A DNA stretch of 64,000 nucleotides from Methanobacteriota archaeon (GTDB lineage: Archaea > Halobacteriota > Methanosarcinia > Methanosarcinales > Methanosarcinaceae), in the NCBI GenBank assembly GCA_023399215.1, contig JAEWQJ010000005.1, positions 17,468 through 81,467 on the forward strand, written 5' to 3'. Both the position numbers and the translations under genes were made by a program. The notes beneath the pieces were generated by a model that saw nothing but the letters and a program-made list of their open reading frames with translations, did not search any database and was not told where the DNA came from. Positions 8,961-17,090 of the stretch are shown piece after piece; position 1 is the stretch's first letter, and each line of letters begins with the position of its first letter.

Positions 8961-10592
8961 TTATTGCACACTTTCTTCTAGTCCTTTATTATAATAAAGG
9001 GTAAACTCCTTTCCAGGGCGTAAGGAGAAATTATATGAGGCATATTTTTCTTCCGGAATTACCTCATACATCCTATATTTTGCAGGCACGATTATTGCAT
9101 CGTATTTTGCCTTAGCCGGAGGTTCTGTATAATATGCTGCTTTTTCATAATCCCTTAAGTACCAGGGCAGCGGCCAGTAAAGGTTATCAGGGTCCACTAC
9201 AGATATCCTTAGAGTTTCTGGCCCCCGATTGAAGCCTTCGATTTTCTCCATAACTTTTCGGATATCCGGAGATGCCTGTGAATATGTCATCAGTTCATCA
9301 GGTTCCATACTCCGGTAAAAATTTACAGAAATACACTGGGCCAGGGATATTATTAGCGTAAGTGCCAGAATCCCCGCAACAAAGATATGATCTCTGGAAT
9401 GTTTTGTCCCGGAAGTAGGGTTTTTGTCTGTTCCATAATTCATGTTTTCTGTTCCAAGTAAGTTCTTCTGTCTTCGTCCAGGTGTCTCGGAAAAAAAGTC
9501 TCCCAGATAAGCCCCTGCTAAAATCCCAAAAGGCAGGACAATGTGCACAACAAGCCAGGGGACTTTTTCCTGAAGATAGGAATAGAGCAGCAAACTCGCA
9601 ACTGCCCAGTAGGAAAGAAACATGAAAAAGGAGGCATTTTCTCCTTTCTTTTTAAGGAAATGGACAATACCTGCAGTCCCAAAAATCAGAATCGGGCTTT
9701 CGTATACAAGAAGGATAGGAATATAAAAGTAAAAAGGGCCTCCTATGCGTTCAATTCTGTGCATCTCCATCCAGTGAGAAAAAGCCCTTTCCACAATTGA
9801 AAAGAGGGTTTCCGGGGTTCTGAAAAGGCTTGTGTAGAATAACATTACTATAAAAATAAAGAGAGTACCTGAGATCAGAACTTCTGGTATGAATGGGAAA
9901 ATAGATGAAATTTTAAGAACAAGAGTTCTTTTAAGGCTCAGTTTTTCTTTTTTCCAGTCGGAGTAAAACCTGTACAAAGAATAAATCCCTGCATAGGCTC
10001 CGAACATGAGAATAATAAGATAGGCATTCTCTTTTGAAGATACGGCAATTGCAAGAGAGGAAGCGGCAAGTATAAGATAAGGGTATCTCTTTGGGCTGTG
10101 AAGGTTCTCAAGATAGCGAACTCCTCCTATCACAGTGGCAAGAGTACAGAAAATAATGATTGGGTCATTTCTGAAGAACCTTGAAAAGTACACCATACTT
10201 GGAGAAAAAGAGAGCAAGAAAGCCGACCAGAGTACACCTCTTTCTCCAAGTTCCTTCCTAAGTAAAAAGAGCAAAAGAATTGTCGCTACTCCGAAGAAGA
10301 CAGGGATCAAGCGTGCTGTTGTGTCGTTTATTCCCAGAAAGTGAAAGACAACAGCAGTAGAATGAAAAAGAAAAGGGCCGTGATAAGCCGGATTATATCT
10401 ATATTGTCCGGTTTCAAGAAGTTTAAGGGTAAAACTGGCATGTACGCTTTCATCGTGATGGAACACTCGCTCTCCCAGGTCAAACAATCTTATTAACAAG
10501 GCAAAAAGGATGATTAGAAATCCGAGTATTTTGTATTTTTTTTCAGAAATTTCTGGCGAGTTTTCAGTGTTGTAATCCTGACCTTGCTGCAT
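8961..10592 (-). CDS. Agl23-type flippase-activity-associated glycosyltransferase (GT39/PMT-like membrane protein)
   Basis: A 543-residue polytopic membrane protein. The ATG at 10592 has GGGGA 4 nt upstream and avoids overlap with the divergent moaD; the open frame extends further but without support. After a short cytoplasmic head and TM1, the first loop carries HHDESVH (residues 45-51), the catalytic acidic motif of PMT/GT39 enzymes, followed by YHGPFLFHSTA and a second acidic loop FFRNDPI. About 10 TM helices precede a soluble C-terminal domain with LYWPLPWYLRDY. The TIGR03663 (Agl23) family fits this architecture. It probably moves sugars from a dolichol-phosphate carrier during surface glycan assembly; the acceptor is unknown. 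Confidence 0.85.
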   Translation of the reverse strand: MQQGQDYNTENSPEISEKKYKILGFLIILFALLIRLFDLGERVFHHDESVHASFTLKLLETGQYRYNPAYHGPFLFHSTAVVFHFLGINDTTARLIPVFFGVATILLLFLLRKELGERGVLWSAFLLSFSPSMVYFSRFFRNDPIIIFCTLATVIGGVRYLENLHSPKRYPYLILAASSLAIAVSSKENAYLIILMFGAYAGIYSLYRFYSDWKKEKLSLKRTLVLKISSIFPFIPEVLISGTLFIFIVMLFYTSLFRTPETLFSIVERAFSHWMEMHRIERIGGPFYFYIPILLVYESPILIFGTAGIVHFLKKKGENASFFMFLSYWAVASLLLYSYLQEKVPWLVVHIVLPFGILAGAYLGDFFSETPGRRQKNLLGTENMNYGTDKNPTSGTKHSRDHIFVAGILALTLIISLAQCISVNFYRSMEPDELMTYSQASPDIRKVMEKIEGFNRGPETLRISVVDPDNLYWPLPWYLRDYEKAAYYTEPPAKAKYDAIIVPAKYRMYEVIPEEKYASYNFSLRPGKEFTLYYNKGLEESVQ

Positions 10593-10671
10593 TATTCCCC
10601 AAATCCTCCAGCATAGTTGCTTCTTTATGGGCATAGATATATTTAAGGGATAGGATGAAATAGTCTCTCTC

Positions 10672-10965
10672 ATGGCTGAAGTTAAAGTCAAGTTATTTGC
10701 AAATTTGCGTGAAAAAGCAGGTACATCGGAACTGCAGCTATCGGGAGAAAAGGTTATTGATGTCCTTTTATCCCTTACTGAAAAATATCCCGAGTTGAAA
10801 AACCTAATTTTTGAGGAGCCCGAAGGAGAAAGCGAAGCTCCAGTTATGTGCGGTTCAATCAATGTCCTTATAAATGGAAACAATGCCCGGCATCTTGATG
10901 GGCTTGATACTCTTCTTTCGGATGCCGATGAGCTTGCAGTCCTGCCTCCGGTATCGGGGGGCTGA
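10672..10965 (+). CDS. moaD: MoaD/ThiS-family ubiquitin-like sulfur carrier (SAMP-like)
   Basis: A 97-residue beta-grasp protein beginning AEVKVKLFANLREKAG and ending in PVSGG. The C-terminal Gly-Gly is the residue pair adenylated and thiocarboxylated in MoaD, ThiS and archaeal SAMP proteins. It lies 20 bp before moeA on the same strand, which favours a role as the small subunit of molybdopterin synthase; SAMP-type protein modification is also possible. A TATA-like segment (ATATATTTAAGG, near 10636-10647) lies about 30 nt upstream in the divergent gap to agl23. Confidence 0.9.
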   Translation: MAEVKVKLFANLREKAGTSELQLSGEKVIDVLLSLTEKYPELKNLIFEEPEGESEAPVMCGSINVLINGNNARHLDGLDTLLSDADELAVLPPVSGG

Positions 10966-10985
10966 TTTTTTCAGGAAGGACGATC

Positions 10986-12179
10986 ATGGTCAGAATATTC
11001 AAAGAACGAACCTCGGTTGATGAAGCTTTGAGACTTTTTCTTGAGCGTATTTCTACTACAAAGAAAACAGAAGAAATCTCACTCGAAACCTGTACAGACA
11101 GGGTACTGGCAGAGGATGTGATCTCGGAAAGGAATGTGCCACACTACCGGCGTGCAGCTATGGATGGATACGCGGTAAGGGCTTCCGACACTATGGGAGC
11201 TTCCCCTACAAATCCGGTAATGCTGCAGCTTTCTGACCAGGTAGAGGAAGGAAGTTTAACTTGGGTTCATACCGGGACTGCAGTGCCTGAAGGAGCTGAT
11301 GCTGTCTTAATGGTTGAAGATACCATCACCGCAGGAAACCTTGTTGAGGTCAGGGCTCAGGTTTACCCGAATCGGAATGTGGGGCAGATTGGAGAGGACA
11401 TAAAAGAAAAAGATGTTGTTTTTGAGGAAGGGCATCTTCTTCGTCCATGCGATACTGCTGTGCTTGCATCGCTTGGACTTGACAGGGTAAAGGTTTTCCA
11501 AAAGCCTGTTGTTGCGGTTATTCCGACAGGGGACGAGCTTGTAAGTCGTAAAAAAGGCATGGATGTACCTCCTCCGGGCATGGTGCTTGAGACTAATGGG
11601 CTGATGTCGGCTCTTTATGTGAAAAAATGGGGTGGAATTCCCCGATATCTCGATATAGTGCCTGATAACCCGGACAGTATAAAAATGGTCATAGAAGCAA
11701 ACATGGATGCCGATATGATTCTTCTTTCTGGCGGAACATCAGTAGGAAAAAGAGATCGTGGCCCTGAGGTTGTGGCAGCTCTTGGAGAACTGCTCGTGCA
11801 CGGCATAGGAGTCAGTCCCGGTAAACCTGCAGCCCTTGGGGTTATAAATAACGTCCCTATCGTTTGCCTACCCGGTTATCCGGTTGCCGGGCTTGTTGCC
11901 CTCAATTTCTTTGTCCGTCCTGGGATCAGGAAACTGGCAGCAATTCCGGAGACTCCCGAGCCTATTCTTAAAAGACGCCTGGCTGCAAAGGTCAGTTCAA
12001 AAATAGGATACGTTAGTTTCATCCGTGTTGTATTTGAAGGAGATAAGGTGCGCCCTCTTACCGGAGCTGGAGCCGGGGCGCTGAGTTCCGTTGCAAAGGC
12101 TGACGGGTATTTGCTGGTGCCAGAAAACATTGAAGGGTATGATGAAGGAGAAGAAGTGGATGTCTTCTTAATCGAATGA
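10986..12179 (+). CDS. moeA: Molybdopterin molybdotransferase MoeA
   Basis: A 397-residue cytoplasmic enzyme that inserts molybdate (or tungstate) into adenylated molybdopterin. Such cofactor is needed for formylmethanofuran dehydrogenase and other Mo/W enzymes. The order of parts is as usual: an N-terminal domain with VPHYRRAAMDGYAV, a GTAVPEGADAVLMVEDT motif, the MPT-binding domain with VIPTGDELV, SGGTSVGKRD and SPGKPAALG, then LPGYPVAGL and a C-terminal beta-barrel. The length is normal. The ribosome site GGAAGGACGATC overlaps the end of the short gap after moaD, so the two are probably co-transcribed. Confidence 0.95.
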   Translation: MVRIFKERTSVDEALRLFLERISTTKKTEEISLETCTDRVLAEDVISERNVPHYRRAAMDGYAVRASDTMGASPTNPVMLQLSDQVEEGSLTWVHTGTAVPEGADAVLMVEDTITAGNLVEVRAQVYPNRNVGQIGEDIKEKDVVFEEGHLLRPCDTAVLASLGLDRVKVFQKPVVAVIPTGDELVSRKKGMDVPPPGMVLETNGLMSALYVKKWGGIPRYLDIVPDNPDSIKMVIEANMDADMILLSGGTSVGKRDRGPEVVAALGELLVHGIGVSPGKPAALGVINNVPIVCLPGYPVAGLVALNFFVRPGIRKLAAIPETPEPILKRRLAAKVSSKIGYVSFIRVVFEGDKVRPLTGAGAGALSSVAKADGYLLVPENIEGYDEGEEVDVFLIE

Positions 12180-12416
12180 CGTTTCTGCGTTCTCTCAAAA
12201 ACATCCTTTTTTCCCTTCTTTACCCTGTTTGTTGCATTCTCTTCAAATTGGATTAATGGAAAAGCGGTTCACATTTTATTTCGCCTAGTGTATATAAGCA
12301 GGCTCAAAGATTGTGAATAAATAATCCTTCCTTTCTCCATTGAAGCTCCGGAAGGAATTTTCCTCCCCTTCTGAGATAAAGTTTTATACTTCAAGGGCTA
12401 ATCAAACGAAGAAAAC

Positions 12417-12489
12417 CAGAGCTAAAACGTTCAGAGCTAAATGTTCAGAGCTAAAACGTTCAGAGCTAAAACGTTCAGAGCTAAAATCT
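12417..12489. repeat. 14-15 bp tandem repeat x5 in the crcB leader
   Basis: Units of CAGAGCTAAAACGTT at 12417-12431, 12446-12460 and 12461-12475, with 14-bp variants at 12432-12445 and 12476-12489. The array ends 33 bp before the first crcB start and follows a TATA-like box (TGTATATAAG, about 12289-12298), so it probably lies inside the transcribed leader. It does not resemble the fluoride (crcB) riboswitch. Confidence 0.9.
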
Positions 12490-12521
12490 AAACTTTTAAG
12501 TGATTCCCTGAGTGAAAAATA

Positions 12522-12902
12522 ATGTCTTCCATGCATAAAGACCTGGATAAGATTTTTCTCATAGGAGCTGGCGGGTTCCTTGGAGCAATATGCCGATTTT
12601 CACTCTGTGAGCTCATGGAATCGCATTTCGGTGTCCTTTCGGTAAATGTACTAGGAAGTTTTATGCTCGGCCTGATAATGTACGACACTGAGTATATTGG
12701 ATTTATAGGTCCAAAAGGAAAGCTTGCTTTTGGGACCGGATTTATGGGAGCATTCACAACATTTTCGACGTTTGCAGTCCAGTCTTTTACCATGCCCTTT
12801 TTCCCTGCTCTGGAAAATATCAGTGTTAACCTGTTTCTTGCCCTGGTCGGTGTGTTCATGGGCAGGAGTACAATAAAAGCCCTTTCAGGCAGTGAGGTAT
12901 AA
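12522..12902 (+). CDS. crcB: Fluoride exporter CrcB/FluC, first copy
   Basis: A 126-residue membrane protein with four predicted helices. GAGGFLGAICRF opens TM1, VNVLGSFMLGL follows, and TTFSTFAVQSF carries the Phe/Thr motif of the fluoride path and central Na+ site. It forms dual-topology dimers that let fluoride leave the cell. The second copy overlaps its stop codon, so the pair may form a heterodimer with opposed orientations. The start ATG follows GTGAAAAATA. Confidence 0.9.
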   Translation: MSSMHKDLDKIFLIGAGGFLGAICRFSLCELMESHFGVLSVNVLGSFMLGLIMYDTEYIGFIGPKGKLAFGTGFMGAFTTFSTFAVQSFTMPFFPALENISVNLFLALVGVFMGRSTIKALSGSEV

Positions 12903-12906
12903 AGAA

Positions 12907-13275
12907 ATGTTCTCTTTTCCAGGCATGGAAAAACTCTTTTTAATAGGTGCAGGAGGTTTTATTGGGGCATGCCTTAGATATACGGTTTCAAGTCAGGTCC
13001 CCAGGATTAAGAACATCCCTGCAGGCACACTTACCGTGAACCTCTTAGGGACCATTGTACTTGCCTTTCTCACTTTTTCTTCTGAGCCCCAATCTATGGT
13101 CTATCTCGTAAATATAGGAATTTTAGGTTCCTTTACCACGTTTTCTACCTTCGCATATGAAACTTTTAAATTGCTTGAAGAAGGGCAAAATTTTTCCTTT
13201 TTCCTGAATATCTTTCTTAACGTTGCACTCTGCCTCGCAGGGGTAAGCATTGCATACTTGGCCCAAAGTTTGTGA
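12907..13275 (+). CDS. crcB: Fluoride exporter CrcB/FluC, second copy
   Basis: About 122 residues from ATG 12907, chosen for GAGGT 8 nt upstream; a GTG at 12892 would overlap the first copy. It has the same family motifs, GAGGFIGACLRY, VNLLGTIVLAF and FTTFSTFAYETF, with four helices. It shares the core with its neighbour but differs throughout, so this is an old duplication. Translational coupling is likely because the ribosome site is inside the end of the first gene. Confidence 0.9.
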   Translation: MFSFPGMEKLFLIGAGGFIGACLRYTVSSQVPRIKNIPAGTLTVNLLGTIVLAFLTFSSEPQSMVYLVNIGILGSFTTFSTFAYETFKLLEEGQNFSFFLNIFLNVALCLAGVSIAYLAQSL

Positions 13276-13377
13276 GTTTAATACCGAGAGCTGGGTAGAA
13301 AAACTTTCTCTGGAAAGTATTATTCTAGGAAAGTATTCTCCTATAAAACAGATATTTTTTAAAATCGATCTACAAAA

Positions 13378-13507
13378 TCTAAAAAATTAAATTCAAAAAA
13401 TTAAATTCAAAAAAGCAAATTCAAAAATTAAATTCAAAAGATTAAATTCAAAAGATTAAATTCAAAAAGCAAATTCAAAAATTAAATTCAAAAAAATAAA
13501 TTTAAAA
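13378..13507. repeat. AT-rich tandem repeat based on TTAAATTCAAAA
   Basis: About ten degenerate 11-12 bp units of AAATTCAAAA(A/G) fill the gap between the crcB pair and the convergent 57-aa gene. Composition is almost purely A and T. No coding frame is supported. Confidence 0.8.
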
Positions 13508-13517
13508 GCCCTTATGA

Positions 13518-13691
13518 TTACTTTACAAGAGCTTTTGCAGATCTTCTGATGAAGCGCCTCTTATGACCTGAAGAACTGAAGCGCTGTGCAGGTCCTGGGT
13601 GTGCCTTTTGGGCCTGTGACTTCTGGACCTTGATTACTCTGCCTTTTCTGCCTTTTACTTTTACCCAATCAATGCTGCCGGTTTTGCCCAT
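13518..13691 (-). CDS. 57-residue conserved basic archaeal protein (DUF5350-like)
   Basis: A short gene read directly from the sequence. It starts at ATG 13691, with GAGGA 6 nt upstream (a second in-frame ATG at 13697 is too close to that site), and ends at TAA 13518-13520. The product begins MGKTGSIDWVKVKGRKG and continues with KVQKSQAQKAHPGPAQRF and HKRRFIRRSAKALVK. It is very basic (Lys/Arg rich), suggesting RNA or ribosome association. I recall small methanogen proteins of this type as DUF5350, but cannot confirm it here. No partner gene is adjacent. Confidence 0.7.
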   Translation of the reverse strand: MGKTGSIDWVKVKGRKGRVIKVQKSQAQKAHPGPAQRFSSSGHKRRFIRRSAKALVK

Positions 13692-14026
13692 TATCATTCC
13701 TCGTTAAGTTTAATCTTAATTTTCTCTGAATTTATTTGTAATTTTCATGTAATATATCCAGGTATTCGCTTATTGCTGGACACTGCCGGTTGCCGCGGAT
13801 TTTTCTCTCCTCGGCAGAGTCTCAATAAACAGGTATTTAAACAGGTATTCCCTGGTTCTATAGTGTTAAGTGTTAAATCGATAATTCTCAATGATGATTG
13901 AAGAATATCTAATATTCCTTGAAGCCTGAAAGTGTGAAATTATAAATGTCATCAAGCCTTGAGTTTATGATAAAAAGAAATGCTAGTAATTAAATGTTAC
14001 GGACATGAAAGTAAAATAAGGTAGAT
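13692..14026. other. Divergent intergenic region, 335 bp
   Basis: Holds the promoters of the 57-aa gene (minus) and the YkgJ-type gene (plus). It is AT-rich with one GC-rich island (CACTGCCGGTTGCCGCGG, about 13780-13797). No gene seen. Confidence 0.4.
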
Positions 14027-14767
14027 TTGCAGGATTCTTTTCTTAAAAAGGTGATTAGCGTAAAAAAGAATAACATTGAATCAAGGCTTACAGGAGCAAG
14101 GGAAGAACTTACAGGCGTAGAGGAATTTCCTGATCCTGAATTTGTAGGCATTATTAAAGAACTGGGGTTCAGATGTGAACTCTGTGCACGTTGTTGCACC
14201 AAAGAGTTTAACGACCATGTTTTCCTGCTCGATGCAGACCTGGCTGTTATAAGGCAGATAAATCCGGAGTCAGTTACTCCTGCTCCGTATCCTGAGTTTT
14301 GCGACCAGAAGGGCAGGTTTTATGTCTCAGGCTACGCCTTGAAAACAAAACCTGACGGCTCCTGCATCTTCCTTGAGAATAAGCGATGTAAAATTTATGA
14401 CAGGCGCCCTTCAATCTGCAGTGTCTATCCATACATGCTTCACAGGGAAGCTGATAACTCGGGCAAGGTGGACTGGCGCCAGATAAGCGGCTTAAACGAG
14501 CATGGAAGCTATTATTCCAAACTCGAGGATTCCGAATGTGAAGCGATTGCACAGGAGACAAGGACTTATGAAGAAGCTTACCTGAGACAGATGATCGGGT
14601 TTTTTGAAGCTGTGAAGTCTCACTTCCAAAAAAATGGCCTGAAGCACGTTCAAAGCGTATATGACCGCAGAATAAGGGAGTTCCTTAAAGGCAAATGCGA
14701 ACTTGAAGTCTTTGTATATTATAACGGCAAGTTTGAAAAATGTGATCTTAAGCCCGGTACCAGTTAA
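14027..14767 (+). CDS. YkgJ-family cysteine-cluster protein
   Basis: A 246-residue cytoplasmic protein, TTG start at 14027 with AAGGTAG just upstream. The cysteine cluster is CELCARCC (about residues 50-57), a later FCDQKGRFY, and CIFLENKRCKIYDRRPSICSVYP, matching the YkgJ/UPF0153 family, which is thought to bind a zinc ion or iron-sulfur cluster. The C-terminal 90 residues are helical and less conserved. Function is unknown. It converges on the riboflavin-pathway reductase with a 32-bp gap. Confidence 0.82.
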   Translation: MQDSFLKKVISVKKNNIESRLTGAREELTGVEEFPDPEFVGIIKELGFRCELCARCCTKEFNDHVFLLDADLAVIRQINPESVTPAPYPEFCDQKGRFYVSGYALKTKPDGSCIFLENKRCKIYDRRPSICSVYPYMLHREADNSGKVDWRQISGLNEHGSYYSKLEDSECEAIAQETRTYEEAYLRQMIGFFEAVKSHFQKNGLKHVQSVYDRRIREFLKGKCELEVFVYYNGKFEKCDLKPGTS

Positions 14768-14799
14768 CAATATGGTATATTTGGACTGGCAATTTGATT

Positions 14800-15486
14800 T
14801 CATTTTGCTTTGCTTTTTACCTTCCACCTGAGAAGTATCCCTTCTTCGATTTTTTCGGCTGAAAGTAATTCTAGCTCAGGGATTTCGGCTTCAGAAAATC
14901 CTTCTCCGTCCGTAAAAGTCGGGGCTGTAGCGCCGCCTATAATAAGGTTTCCTACGAAGGTGTAAATTTCATTAACAAGGCCTGAAGAAAGCATTCCCCA
15001 ATTAAGGGTTGCCCCTCCTTCTACCATAAGTGTGTTTATACCTATTTCCTTTAATTTTGCTGCAAGCTCGGTAAGGTCGACTTTCTCAGTCCCTGCCTTG
15101 ATAACGAGAGCTTTTTCTTCCAGTTTTTCTATCTTTTCGGCAGGTGCAGAAGTTGAAACGGCAATTATCCTGAGTCCGTCTCCTTTTTTGAATATATCGG
15201 CATCAAGCGGAGTCCTTGCTGAACTGTCCACAATGATCCTTACTGGATTTTCGTTTTTTCCTGCGGCTTTCCTGGCTGCTCTTCTCTTTGGAGACTTTAC
15301 GGTTAAGCTTGGATCATCCGAAAGGACAGTTCCTATACCTACCATAACTGCGTCTGCCTGGGCTCGGAGTTCGTCAACCCTTTCAAAATCAAGTTTCCCG
15401 GAGATTCGGACCTGTTTCCGTTCCTTTGTTGAAAGTTTACCGTCGGCTGACATAGCAGAATTTATAAAAACAAAAGGTTTGTCCAT
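14800..15486 (-). CDS. 2,5-diamino-6-(ribosylamino)-4(3H)-pyrimidinone 5'-phosphate reductase (archaeal riboflavin/F420 pathway)
   Basis: A 228-residue NAD(P)H-dependent reductase of the RibD C-terminal (DHFR-like) family that converts the ribosylamino-pyrimidinone to the ribitylamino form in archaeal riboflavin synthesis, also supplying the deazaflavin branch to F420. It shows FVFINSAMSADGKLS at the start, DAVMVGIGTVLSDDP, VRIIVDSSARTPLDADIF, and NTLMVEGGATLNWGML near the end. Length is normal for the stand-alone archaeal enzyme, which lacks the deaminase half of bacterial RibD. Confidence 0.93.
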   Translation of the reverse strand: MDKPFVFINSAMSADGKLSTKERKQVRISGKLDFERVDELRAQADAVMVGIGTVLSDDPSLTVKSPKRRAARKAAGKNENPVRIIVDSSARTPLDADIFKKGDGLRIIAVSTSAPAEKIEKLEEKALVIKAGTEKVDLTELAAKLKEIGINTLMVEGGATLNWGMLSSGLVNEIYTFVGNLIIGGATAPTFTDGEGFSEAEIPELELLSAEKIEEGILLRWKVKSKAK

Positions 15487-15679
15487 TTTTCTAGCTCCTG
15501 AAAAAAGCAGTTTTCGGAGGAGTCTCCAGGGAGAATGCCTCCTTACTGGAAAAAATTTTGAATAGACACTAATAGCCTTATTTTTCTTAAATAACTCTAT
15601 TTTTCAAATAATATTATTTTTTTCTTCGCTTCACGTTAAAAACGTTTAACGGTTCTTAGAAGCGAGATTTAATCTTAAC

Positions 15680-16534
15680 TTATTCTATTTCTATTAGGGG
15701 CTTCAGGAGGTCGTGGTCTCTCAAAAGTCCCTGAAGTTTCCGGTTTGAATTGATAATAGGAACCTGGTCAATCCTGTTCCGTTTCATTTTCCGTGCACAG
15801 TCGCTGACAGATGTAATATATGTAGCTGTGATTGGCTCCCTTATCATTATATCGTTTCCGATCATGTTGGGAACCTTAATCCTTGAGACGCTATAGTAAA
15901 TGCTCATGGTGTCTCGCATCGATTCCCAGGTCCAGGCATCGTCGTCCTGACCTGCAGACATATCTGACATCTCTACACTATCTTCAATTATGCTGGCAGC
16001 AATAACGTCACGATCCGAAATTATTCCTACGAGCTCCAGGTTTGAATCAAGTACTGGGACAGCTTTAACACCTGCGAGTTCCATAATCCTGGCAGCAACG
16101 GGCAGAGGCGTTTCATTGTAAATCGCAACGACTTTCTTTTCCACGTAGTCCTTTATTGGGATATCGATGTTCATGTCTGCAATTGTGCCTATAATATCTG
16201 CCACAGTAACAAGCCCTACAAGTTTCCCGTCATCGACTACCGGAAGCCTTCTTATGTGGTGCTCCAAAAGTAAGCGTGCTGCAGTCTGCAGATCCGATCC
16301 GGAGGATATAGTTATCGGATCACGTGTCATAAGAAGAGCCAGTTGTTCTTCTTCAGGGTTTTGTAAAAGGTTTGTCCTTGTTACAACTCCCACAACTTTG
16401 GAGTCTTTAAGTACCGGAACTCCTGATATGTGCTTGTTCTTAAGAATTTTAAGAACCTCGTCCCTTGAACCTGGAAGGGTTGCGCTTGCTACATCCCTTA
16501 CCATGATATCTTCAATGAAGATGTTTTTTGGCAT
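15680..16534 (-). CDS. Four-CBS-domain regulatory protein
   Basis: A 284-residue cytoplasmic protein built almost entirely of four CBS motifs: IMVRDVASATLPGSRDEVL, MTRDPITISSGSDLQTAA, VEKKVVAIYNETPLPVAA, and a last one beginning IMIREPITATYITSVSDCARKM, each followed by a VVGVVT- or LVGLVTV-like strand. Two Bateman pairs form a disc that binds adenine nucleotides or S-adenosylmethionine. An acidic insertion (MSAGQDDDAWTW) precedes the fourth motif. It sits directly upstream-to-downstream with a UspA gene on the same strand, consistent with an energy-status or stress response. Confidence 0.9.
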   Translation of the reverse strand: MPKNIFIEDIMVRDVASATLPGSRDEVLKILKNKHISGVPVLKDSKVVGVVTRTNLLQNPEEEQLALLMTRDPITISSGSDLQTAARLLLEHHIRRLPVVDDGKLVGLVTVADIIGTIADMNIDIPIKDYVEKKVVAIYNETPLPVAARIMELAGVKAVPVLDSNLELVGIISDRDVIAASIIEDSVEMSDMSAGQDDDAWTWESMRDTMSIYYSVSRIKVPNMIGNDIMIREPITATYITSVSDCARKMKRNRIDQVPIINSNRKLQGLLRDHDLLKPLIEIE

Positions 16535-16619
16535 GTAATCTACACCTTTGTATACTCTGAATCCTGGTTTCTTTCTCCTATAGCTTTTTTCTCAAAAGGC
16601 TTCCAATTAGCAGAAAACC

Positions 16620-17072
16620 TTAATCTTGTTTTTCACTCCGGACGACCAGGACCGGGACTTTTGAGCCTCTCACTACCTTCTCTGCAACGCTTCCCATCAG
16701 AAACCTGTCGAGCCCGGTTTTTCCGAGGGTGCCCACAACTATCAGGTCAGCGTTATTGTTTTCTGCAAAATCTATAATCTCATTACTCGGATGACCTTCC
16801 AACAGCACTTCTCTTACCTCAACTCCTGAGACTTTTCCGCGTTCCTGTACCATGGATATCGCTTTCTCCCCTTCTTCTCTCAGGGTATCATACATTGTTT
16901 CCCATCCCGCATCCATAGGTATCGAAGAAAAAGAAGTTATATCTATTACATAGAGAGCGTGAACCGTGGCCCCGCTGAGTTTTGCAATCTCAATACCGTA
17001 AGAAATAGCCTTAAGGCTGTTCTCGGATCCGTCTGTTGCAATCACTATATTCCGGTAAAATTCGCTCATCAT
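16620..17072 (-). CDS. Universal stress protein, UspA family
   Basis: A 150-residue Usp domain starting YRNIVIATDGSENSLKA. The ATP-binding pattern G-x2-G-x9-G-S is present in GTLGKTGLDRFLMGS, followed by VPVLVV at the C-terminus, so this is probably an ATP-binding UspA type. Two adjacent ATG codons (17072, 17069) follow GGAGAACAG. It ends 85 bp before the four-CBS gene and begins 18 bp after the amidohydrolase, suggesting one transcription unit. Confidence 0.92.
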   Translation of the reverse strand: MMSEFYRNIVIATDGSENSLKAISYGIEIAKLSGATVHALYVIDITSFSSIPMDAGWETMYDTLREEGEKAISMVQERGKVSGVEVREVLLEGHPSNEIIDFAENNNADLIVVGTLGKTGLDRFLMGSVAEKVVRGSKVPVLVVRSEKQD

Positions 17073-17090
17073 TTCTGTTCTCCATTTGCT

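Noticed and set aside
12180..12521. Fluoride riboswitch upstream of crcB
   Set aside because: The leader contains a tandem repeat and no match to the crcB-motif consensus I know.
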